Below, in pieces: positions 45,863 through 55,145 of a DNA stretch of 64,000 bases. A program made the position numbers and the translations under genes. This DNA comes from Candidatus Bipolaricaulota bacterium. GTDB taxonomy: Bacteria > Bipolaricaulota > Bipolaricaulia > Bipolaricaulales > Bipolaricaulaceae. Positions within the stretch are counted from its first letter, which is position 1; each line of letters starts with the position of its first letter. The stretch spans positions 230,689-294,688 of the forward strand of contig JALHJZ010000001.1 in assembly GCA_022838705.1 (NCBI GenBank). The letters run 5' to 3'. A model generated the notes under the pieces. That model had not been told where the DNA came from. It did not search any database and saw nothing but the letters and a program-made list of their open reading frames with translations.

Positions 45863-46927
45863 CTAGAACCCGTCCATCGTCCCCGTGTACCCGTTCTTGA
45901 ACCGGCTCAGGCTGAACTCGATCGCCCGGGCGCGGGCCTCCGCGATCCCCTTCACCCGATCGAGCTGCCGTCGCGAGGCGCGGTACACCTTGTCCACGGT
46001 CCCGATCTCCTCGATCAGCCGCTCGATCACGGAGATGGGGAGGCGCGGGACCTTGGACAGAAGCCGGTACCCCCGCGACGGGATCGGTTCCTCCAGCTCC
46101 TGGTCAGCGGTGATCCCCAACGGACGGAGGATCGCATCCGGCCGCAGCACGTCCTCCGGAGCCAGGGCGAGGAGCTCGTCCACGATCTCCTCCGCCGGGC
46201 GGGGGTCGGACTTGAAGTCCCGCACGAGGAGCTCCATCTCCTCGCGGACCCCGCGCATGAGGACCGTGAGGTGCCGCTCCGGGAGCTCCCGGTGGACCCC
46301 CAGCTCGACGAGCGTCCTCTCCACATCGCGCTCCAGCCCCATCATGTACAGGGCGCGCTGGAGGACCGCCGCCACGTGGGACGGGAACACCCGGCGCTCG
46401 AACTCCAAGGGGGCCAACTCCGTGAGGAGCTCCCGCAGCTCCCGCCGATACCGGTCCAGGATCTGCAGCCCCTGGGAGGCGCGGGCAAGGAGGGTCTGGA
46501 TGTCCTGGAGCTCGTACCGCCACTCGCCGTGGAACAGGGTCACCCGGTGGCGATCCTCGGAGATGGCGATCACGAGCCGCTCGATCTCCCGCGCCACCTG
46601 TTCCGCCACCCGATGACGGGTCCCCGTCTCCTGAGACGGGGTCGTCGGGCTCGGCACGAGGTGGGCGTTGGCATAGAGGATCGTCTTCAGTTCCTCATTC
46701 ACGACCACCGCGCGGTCCATCTTCGCTAGCTCGACGATCGCTTGGGGCGTGACCGGAGCATTGAGCTCGAACCCGGCGGCGATGAGGGGCCCCGCGACCT
46801 CCTGGTTGGCGACGAGGAGGAGCCCGCCCCGGCCGAGCTGCAGAATGCGATCGATCGCGTCCCGCAACGGCGTTCCCGGCGCGGTGAGCCGTAGGAATTC
46901 CAGCCGCGGATCCTTCTTTCCCCCCAT
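45863..46927 (-). CDS. disA: DNA-integrity-scanning diadenylate cyclase DisA
   Basis: 354 residues. N-terminal DAC domain with the ELAKMDRAVVV segment (normally ...MDGA...), LYANAHLVPSPTTPSQETGTRHR (RHR motif at 104-106), a linker helix domain, and a C-terminal HhH DNA-binding domain (IEEIGTVDKVYRASRRQLDRVKGIAEARA). DisA makes cyclic di-AMP and stalls at recombination intermediates. The conserved DGA motif is changed to DRA at residues 71-73, an unusual substitution next to the metal-binding Asp. It follows radA by one base, the same pairing as in Bacillus. Confidence 0.94.
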   Translation of the reverse strand: MGGKKDPRLEFLRLTAPGTPLRDAIDRILQLGRGGLLLVANQEVAGPLIAAGFELNAPVTPQAIVELAKMDRAVVVNEELKTILYANAHLVPSPTTPSQETGTRHRVAEQVAREIERLVIAISEDRHRVTLFHGEWRYELQDIQTLLARASQGLQILDRYRRELRELLTELAPLEFERRVFPSHVAAVLQRALYMMGLERDVERTLVELGVHRELPERHLTVLMRGVREEMELLVRDFKSDPRPAEEIVDELLALAPEDVLRPDAILRPLGITADQELEEPIPSRGYRLLSKVPRLPISVIERLIEEIGTVDKVYRASRRQLDRVKGIAEARARAIEFSLSRFKNGYTGTMDGF

Positions 46928-46928
46928 G

Positions 46929-48251
46929 TCAGGTCAGTTCAAGCGCCTCCATCGCTTCCTGAAGCGTTCGCGCCTGGACCACGGTCAAGGGTAGCCGCTT
47001 GGGGAGGGGCCCCGGCGGCGCCACTGCCCGGGCGAACCCGAGCTTCGCCACCTCCTGGAGGCGCTCCGGTCCCTTCCGCACGGGACGGATCTCCCCGGCC
47101 AGGCCAACCTCGCCCAGGACGACGGTGTCAGGGGGGATGGCACGGCCCCGCAGGCTCCCCAGGATCGCGGCACAGATCCCGAGGTCGGCCGCTGGCTCCC
47201 GCACCTCAAGCCCTCCCGCCACGGCGAGGTACACGTCCATCGCCCGCACGTGGACGCCGAGGTACTTCTCGATCACGGCCAGGAGGACGGAGGTCCGGTT
47301 GAGATCGAGCCCGGCGGTACGCCGCTGGGGCGGGCCGAACCCGCTCCCCGGGGCGATGAGGGCCTGGATCTCAACGAGAAGGGTCCGCGACCCCTCGAGC
47401 ACGGGGACGATCGCCGCCCCCGGCTTGGGCGCGCGATCTTGGGACACGAAGAAGAGCGAAGGGTTGGCGACCTCGCTGAGCCCGGCCGGGCCCATCTGGA
47501 GCACGGCGACCTCGGCCGTGGATCCGAACCGGTTCTTCACGCAGCGGAGGAGGCGGAGGTCTCCCTCCCGCACCCCCTCAAGCTGCAGCGCCACGTCCAC
47601 AAGGTGCTCGACCGTCTTCGGGCCGGCGAACTCGCCCCCCTTCGTGATGTGGGAGACGAGGAACGTGACCATCCCCAGCCCCTTGGCCAACCGCGCGAGG
47701 TGGGCAGCGGCCTCCCTCACCTGGGTGAGGCTCCCGATCTCACCGCCATCGGGCCGGGCGAGCACGGTCTGGAGCGAGTCCACCACCAGCACCATCGGCT
47801 CGATCTCCTCCACCGCGCGCACGATCGCGAGAAGCTCCTGCTCGGACTGGAGGTAGAGGGAGGGTTCGGAGATCCCCAGCCGTTCTGCCCGCAGCTTGAC
47901 CTGGGCCACGGCCTCCTCACCGGAAACGTAGAGGACCTTCCCGTGCCGCGCCGCGAGCCGGGCGGCGAGCTGAAGGAGGAGGGTGGACTTGCCCACCCCC
48001 GGCTCCCCTCCGAACAGAACCACCGTCCCCGGGAGGAGGCCCCCCAGGACCCGATCCACCTCCGGAAGCCCCGTCGCGAGGCGCTCGTGGGATAGGGCGG
48101 GGACCTCCGGAAGAGGGCGCGGGGGCTCCCCGCTCCCCCCTCCCCCGGCCGGCGCGCCGGCCTCGTCGAACGACTCCCACCGCCCGCACTGGGGACAACG
48201 GCCCAGCCACTTCGGGGACTGGTAGCCGCACTCCCGGCAGCGGTAGGGCAC
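46929..48251 (-). CDS. radA: DNA repair helicase RadA
   Basis: 440 residues. N-terminal zinc finger (YRCRECGYQSPKWLGRCPQCG), RecA-like ATPase with Walker A GGEPGVGKST and the RadA-specific KNRFG motif, and a C-terminal Lon-protease-like domain. RadA drives branch migration in homologous recombination and transformation. GTG 48251 shares its first base with the clpC stop (TAGTG). It is next to disA, and RadA is known to bind DisA and inhibit its c-di-AMP synthesis in Bacillus, so the pairing is functionally meaningful. Confidence 0.96.
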   Translation of the reverse strand: MPYRCRECGYQSPKWLGRCPQCGRWESFDEAGAPAGGGGSGEPPRPLPEVPALSHERLATGLPEVDRVLGGLLPGTVVLFGGEPGVGKSTLLLQLAARLAARHGKVLYVSGEEAVAQVKLRAERLGISEPSLYLQSEQELLAIVRAVEEIEPMVLVVDSLQTVLARPDGGEIGSLTQVREAAAHLARLAKGLGMVTFLVSHITKGGEFAGPKTVEHLVDVALQLEGVREGDLRLLRCVKNRFGSTAEVAVLQMGPAGLSEVANPSLFFVSQDRAPKPGAAIVPVLEGSRTLLVEIQALIAPGSGFGPPQRRTAGLDLNRTSVLLAVIEKYLGVHVRAMDVYLAVAGGLEVREPAADLGICAAILGSLRGRAIPPDTVVLGEVGLAGEIRPVRKGPERLQEVAKLGFARAVAPPGPLPKRLPLTVVQARTLQEAMEALELT

Positions 48252-50662
48252 TAGTCCTTCCGCACCACGATCTCCCCGTCCTGACCCTCGGCCACGACCC
48301 GGCACCCCGGGGGGAACTCCTTGGTGAGGATCCGTTCGGCGATCGGGTCCTCGAGCAGGCGCTCAATCGCCCGTCCCATCGGACGGGCCCCGTACTTCTC
48401 GTCGTAGCCCCGCTCGGTGATCACCTCCCACGCCGAGGGCTCCAGGACGAGCTCGATCCCGTGTTCCTCCTTAAGCCGTCGGCCCAACCGGCCGATGAAC
48501 AGGTCAGCGATCTCCTTCACCTGTTCCCGGGTGAGGGAGTGGAACACGATCACGTCGTCAAGCCTGTTCAGAAACTCGGGCGAGAATTCCTTGCGCACCT
48601 CGCCCATCACCCGCGCCTTCATGTCCCGGTACGCCTGCTCCGACTCGACATCCGCCGTGCTGAACCCGACCCCCGTCCGGTCTACGATCAACTTGCTCCC
48701 CACGTTGGAGGTCATGATGAGGACCGTGTTACGGAAGTCCACCTTCCGCCCCTGGGAGTCGGTGAGGATCCCGTCGTCCATCACCTGGAGGAGGATGTTG
48801 AACACGTCGCGGTGGGCCTTCTCGATCTCGTCGAACAGGACGACGGAGTAGGGGCGGCGGCGCACCGCCTCGGTGAGCTGGCCCGCCTCTTCGTACCCCA
48901 CATACCCCGGAGGCGCGCCCACGAGGCGGGACACGGCGAACCTCTCCACGTACTCCGACATGTCGATCCGGATCAGGGCATCCTCGTCCCCGAACAGGAA
49001 CCCGGCGAGGGTCCGCGCCAACTCCGTCTTCCCGACCCCGGTCGGCCCGAGGAAGAGGAACGATCCGATCGGCCGGCGGGGATCCTTGACCCCGGCGTAG
49101 GCGCGGCGGATGGCGCGAGCCACGGACTTCACCGCCTCGTCCTGGCCCACGTACCGCTCGTGAATCTTCTCCTCCAGGTGCACGAGCCGCGCCGTGTCCT
49201 CCTCCTGGAGGTGGCGGATCGGGATCCCTGTCCACGCGGACACGGTCGCCGCGACCTGCTCCCCTCCCACCACGGGGACGAGGGGCTCACGGCTGGCTTC
49301 CTCGTATTTCTTCAGCTCCTCGACCTTCGCCGTCCGCCGGTCGCGGATCCTCGCGGCGAGTTCGTAGTTCTGATCCGCTACCGCTGCCTCCTCCTCGTCC
49401 TCGAGCTTCGTGATCTCCTCGAGGAGCTCCCGCGCCTCAGGGGGGAGTTCGGTCGCCGCCAGCCGCACCTTGGCCGCGGTCTCGTCGATGAGGTCGATCG
49501 CCTTGTCGGGGAGGAACTGGTCCGTGATGTAGCGGTCGGCCAGCCGCGCCGCCTGCCACAGGGCATCGTCGGTGATCTGGACCCCGTGGTGCTCCTCGTA
49601 GCGGTGCCGCAGCCCGTGGAGGATCTTCACCGTGTCCTCCACGGACGGCTCGTCCACGTACACCGTCTTGAACCGCCGTTTGAGGGCGGGATCCTTCTCG
49701 ATCGACTTCCGATAATCGTCAGGGGTCGCCGTGCCGATGCACTGGAGGGCGCCCGAGGCCAGCGGAGGCTTGAGGATCGCCGAGGCGTCGATCGCCCCCT
49801 CCGCCCCACCGGCCCCGACCACGGTCTGCAGCTCGTCGATGAACAGGATGATGTTGTCCACGCTCATGACCTGGTTGAGGATCGTCTTCAGCCGCTGCTC
49901 GAACTCGCCGCGGTACTTCGTGCCGGCGACGATCCCCGCCATGTCGAGCTCGATGATCTCCTTCTGAGCGAGCGCAGACGGCACGTCCCCCGCGGCGATC
50001 TTCTGAGCGAGGCCCTCCACGATCGCCGTCTTCCCCACGCCGGACTCGCCGATGAGGGCCGGGTTGTTCTTCTTCCGCCGACACAGGATCTCCACCACCC
50101 GCTCCAACTCCCTCTCCCGGCCGATGACGGGATCGAGGGCGCCGCTCGCCGCCTCCTCGACCAAGTTCCGGCCGAACTCACCGAGCTCACCGGGGAGGCG
50201 GGCATGGCTCGTGCGGACCCGCACCCCGCCCCGCCGGCTGGGGGCGAAGTACTCCCGCGCGGTGCGGAGGTCAACCCCTTGGGAGCGCAGGATCTCCGCC
50301 GCCGTGCACTCCCCCTCGCGGAGGATCCCCAATACGAGGTGCTCTGGCTCGATCGTCTCTGCCCCGTCCCGCCGTGCCTCCTCGTAGGCGAGCTTCATCA
50401 CCCGCCGCAGGCGCTGGGTGGGCTCGAGCTCGTCGGGGGACACGTGGACCTTCCCCCTCCCCTTCTGCCGCTCGACGAACCGCGCGATCCGCTCGTAGTT
50501 AAGGCCCTTGGCATCGAGGAACCGCGCCACGCGCGATCCCTCCATGCGCGCTGCAGCGAGCAGCAGGTGCTCCGTCCCCACGTAGCGGTGGCGCCAATCC
50601 CCCGCCTCTTCCTGGGACGCAGCCAAGAGCTTCATGGAATCCTTGGAGAACTTCTCGTACAT
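48251..50662 (-). CDS. clpC: ATP-dependent Clp protease ATPase subunit ClpC
   Basis: 803 residues. Two N-terminal Clp repeats, first AAA+ module with GESGVGKT, a UVR motif in the middle region (NYELAARIRDRRTAKVEELKKYE) that identifies ClpC rather than ClpA or ClpB, and a second AAA+ module with GPTGVGKTELARTLA and the sensor regions. It unfolds substrates for ClpP. In Firmicutes clpC sits with ctsR-mcsA-mcsB; those regulators are absent here. The ATG follows GGAGG, and a TATAAT box lies inside the end of pth, so it may have its own promoter within the operon. Confidence 0.96.
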   Translation of the reverse strand: MYEKFSKDSMKLLAASQEEAGDWRHRYVGTEHLLLAAARMEGSRVARFLDAKGLNYERIARFVERQKGRGKVHVSPDELEPTQRLRRVMKLAYEEARRDGAETIEPEHLVLGILREGECTAAEILRSQGVDLRTAREYFAPSRRGGVRVRTSHARLPGELGEFGRNLVEEAASGALDPVIGRERELERVVEILCRRKKNNPALIGESGVGKTAIVEGLAQKIAAGDVPSALAQKEIIELDMAGIVAGTKYRGEFEQRLKTILNQVMSVDNIILFIDELQTVVGAGGAEGAIDASAILKPPLASGALQCIGTATPDDYRKSIEKDPALKRRFKTVYVDEPSVEDTVKILHGLRHRYEEHHGVQITDDALWQAARLADRYITDQFLPDKAIDLIDETAAKVRLAATELPPEARELLEEITKLEDEEEAAVADQNYELAARIRDRRTAKVEELKKYEEASREPLVPVVGGEQVAATVSAWTGIPIRHLQEEDTARLVHLEEKIHERYVGQDEAVKSVARAIRRAYAGVKDPRRPIGSFLFLGPTGVGKTELARTLAGFLFGDEDALIRIDMSEYVERFAVSRLVGAPPGYVGYEEAGQLTEAVRRRPYSVVLFDEIEKAHRDVFNILLQVMDDGILTDSQGRKVDFRNTVLIMTSNVGSKLIVDRTGVGFSTADVESEQAYRDMKARVMGEVRKEFSPEFLNRLDDVIVFHSLTREQVKEIADLFIGRLGRRLKEEHGIELVLEPSAWEVITERGYDEKYGARPMGRAIERLLEDPIAERILTKEFPPGCRVVAEGQDGEIVVRKD

Positions 50663-50675
50663 CAGCGACCTCCGG

Positions 50676-51248
50676 TCAGATTATACGGTCCGTCGTTCCC
50701 CCCTCACGGGAGAAGCGGTCCAGGGCTGCGGTGAGCCCCCCGGTGAGGAAGGCCCACGCCAGCTCGCCGGCGAGGTCCACGGCGCGAGCGAGGGCATCCG
50801 CTTCGTCGGGGGGAGGGGGAGAGAGGACGTGCTCCACCCAATCCCCTCCCTCCGCCGGCCGGCCGATCCCCACCCGGAGGCGGGGCACATCGTCCGCCCC
50901 CACGGCAGCGAGGACGGACTTCATCCCGCGGTGCGTCCCCGGCCCTCCCCGGGCCCGCAGCCGGAGGGCCCCCACCGGGAGATCGGCCTCGTCGTAGACG
51001 ACGAGGAGGTCTTGGGGAGAGAGGGGAAACCTGGCGAGGAGCTCGCGCACGGCTTCCCCGGACCGGTTCATGTACGTGAATGGACGAAGCAGGTACCCCA
51101 AGGAGCTGCGATGAACCTCCCCCCACGGGTGGGTCTCGCCCCGCCAGCGACCACGCTCGAGGAGGCGCTCCACGACCCAAAACCCGACGTTGTGGCGGCT
51201 GGCCGCGTACTCCGGTCCGACGTTTCCCAGCCCGACGACGGCCCTCAA
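50676..51248 (-). CDS. pth: Peptidyl-tRNA hydrolase
   Basis: 190 residues. Family motifs VGLGNVGPEYAASRHNVGFWVV (with the catalytic His), RPFTYMNRSGEAV and VVYDEADLPVGALRLRARGGPGTHRGMKS are present. It releases peptides from peptidyl-tRNAs that drop off ribosomes. The start is an unusual TTG at 51248 that overlaps the rplY stop as TTGA, consistent with translational coupling. Confidence 0.95.
   Translation of the reverse strand: MRAVVGLGNVGPEYAASRHNVGFWVVERLLERGRWRGETHPWGEVHRSSLGYLLRPFTYMNRSGEAVRELLARFPLSPQDLLVVYDEADLPVGALRLRARGGPGTHRGMKSVLAAVGADDVPRLRVGIGRPAEGGDWVEHVLSPPPPDEADALARAVDLAGELAWAFLTGGLTAALDRFSREGGTTDRII
50680..50685 (-). promoter_or_regulatory. -10 box for clpC, inside the 3' end of pth
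   Basis: TATAAT on the minus strand, 17 nt before the clpC ATG, coding the last Ile codons of pth. No clear -35. It suggests a separate clpC-radA-disA transcript. Confidence 0.45.
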
Positions 51249-51883
51249 GCCGCGGGTTGTTCGCCTCCCGTTGGCTTCTCCTCTTCAACCTCAGCACCCT
51301 CAGCCGGGACGGCCTCCGCCGCCACTGGGGCCTCCACCTCAAGCGCCCGCCGCGCGGCCACCGTCACGACCGCGTCCTCGGGAGGGAGCTGGGGCTCGAC
51401 GCCCTCCGGCCACGGGAGGTCCTTGACGAGGATCGAATCCCCGATGCCGAGGTCGGACACGTCCACCTCGATCCGGGGCGGCATCTTCGCCGGCACGGCC
51501 TGGACCGGGATATAGCTGTGCACCGCCTCGAACACCCCGCCGTCCTTGATCCCGCGCGGCGTGCCGAGGAACCGCACCGGGACGTTCATCTCCAGGGGTC
51601 GCTCCGGATCCGCGACGTACAGGTCGAGGTGGAGGAACTTCTCCGTGATCGGATGGACCTGGATCTCCTTGAGGAAGACGTGGTAGGTCTTCTTCCCATC
51701 CACTTTCACCTCGACCGGCGTGGAGCGGGTCACATGGTCGAGCATGTCCAGAAGCTCCTTCTCCGGGATCGAGACGTGAAGCGAAGCCACGTGGGCACCG
51801 TACAAGACGGCCGGGACGAATCCCTGCCGGCGGAGGGCCCCCGCCTTCACGGTGAGAGGCCGTCGTATCGCATTGACCAGCAT
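51245..51883 (-). CDS. rplY: 50S ribosomal protein L25 (long TL5/CTC type)
   Basis: 212 residues, so the two-domain form. The N-terminal 5S-rRNA-binding domain (GALRRQGFVPAVLYGAHV) is followed by the L25 C-terminal beta domain (FLGTPRGIKDGGVFEAVHSYIPV) and a Glu/Ala-rich tail. It binds 5S rRNA in the 50S subunit. It lies between prs and pth, as ctc does in Firmicutes. Confidence 0.94.
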   Translation of the reverse strand: MLVNAIRRPLTVKAGALRRQGFVPAVLYGAHVASLHVSIPEKELLDMLDHVTRSTPVEVKVDGKKTYHVFLKEIQVHPITEKFLHLDLYVADPERPLEMNVPVRFLGTPRGIKDGGVFEAVHSYIPVQAVPAKMPPRIEVDVSDLGIGDSILVKDLPWPEGVEPQLPPEDAVVTVAARRALEVEAPVAAEAVPAEGAEVEEEKPTGGEQPAA

Positions 51884-51899
51884 CCAGATCCTCCTCCAC

Positions 51900-52931
51900 T
51901 CACATCGGCATGTACGCCAGGAGATCGGTCATCGACTCGTGGCGGTGAATGCGGCGAATCGCGTCCGCGAAGAACTCGGCCACCGAAACGATCTCGATCT
52001 GGGGGGCCGTGCGGACCTCGTCGCGGTGGGCAATGGTATCGGTCACCAACACCCGCTGCAACTGCGGCGTGTCGAGGATCTGCAGCGCAGCGCCGGCGAA
52101 CACCCCGTGGGTGCAGGCGGCGAACACCGCCTTCGCCCCGCTCCCGGTGAGTTCCTCCGCCGCCGTCACGAGCGTCCGCCCGCTGGCGAGGATGTCGTCC
52201 ACGAGGAGCACGTTGCGGCCCCGCACCTTCCCGATCACATCCTTCACCACCACGTCCTTCCCCTCTTCATCACGCTGCATCACGACCACGGCCAGAGGAA
52301 GCTCCCCATCTCCCTGAAGCTCCCCCAACCGCTTCGCCATCCGCCGCGCCCGCCATACCCCGCCGAGGTCGGGGGAGGCAACCGTGAGGTTCTTCAGCCA
52401 GTCGTGATGGTGGTCGTAGATGTACTTCGCGAGCATCCGGTCCGACCGCAGGTGATCGAGGGGCACCGAGAAGAAACCTTGGATCTGCCCGGCGTGGAGG
52501 TCCATCGTCAGCACCCGGTCCACCCCCGCCACCTCGAGGAGGTCGGCCACGAGCCGGGCCGAGATCGGGACCCGCCCCGTCATCTTCCGGTCCTGACGCG
52601 CATAGCCGAGGTAGGGGATCACGGCGCAGATCTCACGGCAGGAGGCCCGCCGCAGCGCATCCACCAGGATGAGGAGCTCCATCAGGTGGTCGTTCACCGG
52701 GGGCGAGGTCGGCTGGACGACGAACACATCCTTGCCCCGGACCGTCTGCCCGATCTTCACGCTGACCTCTCCGTCGGGAAACCGGCCCGGAGCGTAGTTC
52801 GGGCCGTCCTTGCCTGGGGCATCGGCCTCGCACAGCTCGACCCCGAGGATCTCCGCGATGCGGCGGGCGAGCGACAGGTTCGCCCTCCCGGAAAGGATCC
52901 GAATATCATCCACTGCCTTCTTCCTAGGCAT
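51900..52931 (-). CDS. prs: Ribose-phosphate pyrophosphokinase
   Basis: 343 residues. ATP-site segment PYLGYARQDRKMTGRVPISA, the metal-binding DLHAGQIQGFF, and the PRPP loop VLLVDDILASGRTL are visible. It makes PRPP for nucleotide, histidine and NAD synthesis. It overlaps glmU by 8 bases and lies 16 bases before rplY. It is about 25 residues longer than usual, mostly at the N-terminus and in a loop before the PRPP site. Confidence 0.95.
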   Translation of the reverse strand: MPRKKAVDDIRILSGRANLSLARRIAEILGVELCEADAPGKDGPNYAPGRFPDGEVSVKIGQTVRGKDVFVVQPTSPPVNDHLMELLILVDALRRASCREICAVIPYLGYARQDRKMTGRVPISARLVADLLEVAGVDRVLTMDLHAGQIQGFFSVPLDHLRSDRMLAKYIYDHHHDWLKNLTVASPDLGGVWRARRMAKRLGELQGDGELPLAVVVMQRDEEGKDVVVKDVIGKVRGRNVLLVDDILASGRTLVTAAEELTGSGAKAVFAACTHGVFAGAALQILDTPQLQRVLVTDTIAHRDEVRTAPQIEIVSVAEFFADAIRRIHRHESMTDLLAYMPM

Positions 52932-54309
52932 GGCCTCCCTCTTCCGCGGGGTGCGCCCACCCCGGCGCTACGACCTCGCGGGCCCGCCCGAGGGCGAGGG
53001 CGTAGGGGGGGACATCGTGCGTGATCACTGAACCCGCCCCCACCACCGCTCCTTCCCCGATCCGGACCGGCGCGACGAGGGACACGTTGCTGCCGATGAA
53101 CGCCCGGGGGCCGACCTCGGTGCGGAACTTCTCCCTGCGCCCGGGCTGGAAGTTGCAGGTGATGGCCCCGGCCCCGATGTTCGCCCCCGCCCCGACCTCG
53201 GCATCCCCGATGTAGGCGAGGTGCCCGGCCTTGACCCCGTCCCCGAGCGTGGCTGCCTTTACCTCGACGAAGTTCCCAACCTTGGCCCCCCTCCCGATCC
53301 GCGACCCAGGCCGGAGGTGGGCATAGGGGCCGATCCTCGCCTCCGGCCCCACCTCCGCCCCCTCGACCACGGAGTACCACACCTGCGCTCCCTCCCCGAC
53401 GCGGGAATCAACGAGGTAGGCATTCGGGCCAACGGTACACCCCGTTCCGATCACGGTGTGCCCGAGGAGGTGGGTGCCGGGATGGAGGACCGTGTCCTCC
53501 CCCACCGCCGCATCGAGGGACGGATAGACCGCGGAGGGGTCCGTCACCGTGACCCCATCCCGCATCCACGCCGTGAGGATCCTCTCCCGAACGAGGCGTT
53601 CGAGCAGGGCAAGGTCAGCCCGATCGTTCACCCCCCACAGGTCGTCCGCGTCCGGCCAGGGAAGGGCAGCGGCCTTCCCCGCCCCGGAGAAATGGGCCAC
53701 GAGGTCGGTCAGGTAAAGCTCACCCTTCACATTGGCGGTGGAGAGCCCCCCGAGTGCTTTCCACACCACGGGGGCGTTCTCCAGGCACCAGATCCCGGAG
53801 TTGAGCTCACGAACCGCCCGTTCTTCCGGGGTCGCATCCCCCGCCTCCACGATCCGCAGCGGTCTTCCATCTTCGCCCCGCACCACCCGGCCGTAGGGGC
53901 CAGGATCGGCGGGCTCCATCGTGAGGAAGGAGACCGTGGCGTTGCGTTCTCGGTGGAACTGGAGGAGTGCGCGCAGGGCCTGCGGGGGGACGAGCGGGAC
54001 ATCGCCGGGGAGGACGAGGAACGTGCCCGCGGCCACCGCCTCCCGCGCCGCGAGGACGGCGTGGCCCGTGCCGCGGGGCTCCCCCTGGTCCACGAACGTA
54101 ACCCCTCGCTCCGCGAACGCGGCCCGCACCTCGTCGCCGCCGGAGCCCACTACGACCACGACCCGCCGTGGGGAAAGGGAGAACGCCGTGCGGAGAACGT
54201 GTTCGAGGAGGGGGAGGCCGGCGAGGGAATGGAGGACCTTGGGGCGATGGGAGCGCATGCGCGTTCCCTTGCCCGCCGCCAGGACCACGACATCGAGCGA
54301 GTCGTCCAT
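52924..54309 (-). CDS. glmU: Bifunctional GlmU (GlcN-1-P acetyltransferase / GlcNAc-1-P uridyltransferase)
   Basis: 461 residues. The N-terminal uridyltransferase has VVLAAGKGTRMRSHRPKVLH, the QGEPRGTGHAVLAAR region and NSGIWCLE. The C-terminal left-handed beta-helix acetyltransferase has the hexapeptide repeats and PYAHLRPGSRIGRGAKVGNFVE with the GHLAYIGDAEVG segment. It makes UDP-GlcNAc for peptidoglycan and outer-membrane lipids. ATG 54309 follows a TATAGT box by 11 nt with no Shine-Dalgarno sequence, so the leader is only a few bases. Confidence 0.96.
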   Translation of the reverse strand: MDDSLDVVVLAAGKGTRMRSHRPKVLHSLAGLPLLEHVLRTAFSLSPRRVVVVVGSGGDEVRAAFAERGVTFVDQGEPRGTGHAVLAAREAVAAGTFLVLPGDVPLVPPQALRALLQFHRERNATVSFLTMEPADPGPYGRVVRGEDGRPLRIVEAGDATPEERAVRELNSGIWCLENAPVVWKALGGLSTANVKGELYLTDLVAHFSGAGKAAALPWPDADDLWGVNDRADLALLERLVRERILTAWMRDGVTVTDPSAVYPSLDAAVGEDTVLHPGTHLLGHTVIGTGCTVGPNAYLVDSRVGEGAQVWYSVVEGAEVGPEARIGPYAHLRPGSRIGRGAKVGNFVEVKAATLGDGVKAGHLAYIGDAEVGAGANIGAGAITCNFQPGRREKFRTEVGPRAFIGSNVSLVAPVRIGEGAVVGAGSVITHDVPPYALALGRAREVVAPGWAHPAEEGGHA

Positions 54310-54320
54310 CAACCGCTGCG

Positions 54321-54349
54321 ACTATAGCCTCCCCGGGCTCATCCCGCAA
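54321..54349 (-). promoter_or_regulatory. glmU promoter
   Basis: TTGCGG (54349-54344) and TATAGT (54326-54321) on the minus strand with an exact 17-nt spacer. The predicted start of transcription is about 5 nt before the glmU ATG. Confidence 0.65.
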
Positions 54350-54461
54350 AAATGACTTTGGGCCATCCTCGAGGGGCCTGCTTCGTGGGGACGGCGGGCC
54401 CCCTCATCCTCGCGCCGACCGGGCGACCTTGCCGATGAATGCACGCGGAATGCAGATGCAA

Positions 54462-54994
54462 TCAACAACACACCGCGCGGGCCGGTTCGCGAGCCACCCT
54501 GCGATCGCGGGCCGAGGCCCCGTCTTCGTCGGTCGCCACCACCAGCGGAAGGTCGCAGTCGAGATCACCACAATCCGCTACCGCTTCGATGACGCACCGG
54601 CTGTCGCGGGGCAGACAGACCTCCACGTCACCCGAGTCGGCGTAGATTCTCCACCGTGCTCCCTCGGGCACGGCCGAGGCGAGGCTGACGTCCCCCGAGT
54701 CCACGCTCAGCTCGATCTCTTATCCCACTCGTCGAGTCGCGAGGAGAGGTCGCCGATCCGGAGGGTGGAACCGGTCTGCTCGATCGGTGGCTGGCGCTCG
54801 ATCTCCTCCAGCACCTCCCGGACCTCGTCGCGAGGTCCCGAGACCCAGACCCGGCCGCGGACGCGCACAACGCCATCAGGTCCTTCCCGCACGGCCACGT
54901 CGCCGCTCTCGGTGCGCACCTCCACCCGCACGTGCCCGGTCACGGGCAGGCTCCGTTCGAACGTCCGTTTCACCTTGTGGAACATGTCGCACAT
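54462..54994 (-). pseudogene. Frameshifted DUF4097-like protein
   Basis: Two consecutive minus-strand frames, 54707-54994 and 54462-54704, together read as one DUF4097-like beta-repeat protein. The first part has VEVRTESGDVAVREG and ends DEWDKR; shifting frame there continues as EIELSVDSGDVSLASAVPEG and YADSGDVEVCLP. The repeated SGDV units are the family hallmark. The first ORF has a good GGGGAG before its ATG. A single frameshift near 54720 is the simplest explanation, and the protein also looks shortened, so it is probably decaying. Confidence 0.6.
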
Positions 54995-55145
54995 CTCCCC
55001 CCCGCGACGCCTCTCAGGCCAAGGGGCGATCGCCGCGCCACTCCAGCCCTCGTTTGCTAGGGCTTTTTGCTGCGGTGCTGGTTCAGATCCTTAACTTCTC
55101 ACGGTCTCAGCATGGACCCGCAAGCTCAGCTTGTAGGCACCGTCC

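Noticed and set aside
48461..50734. Very long open frame antisense to clpC, and similar long antisense frames opposite disA, the vWA gene and pnp
   Set aside because: High GC and codon bias create long antisense frames. Their translations are rich in Arg, Pro, Gly and His, with no domains and no Shine-Dalgarno sites, while the opposite strand encodes clear families.
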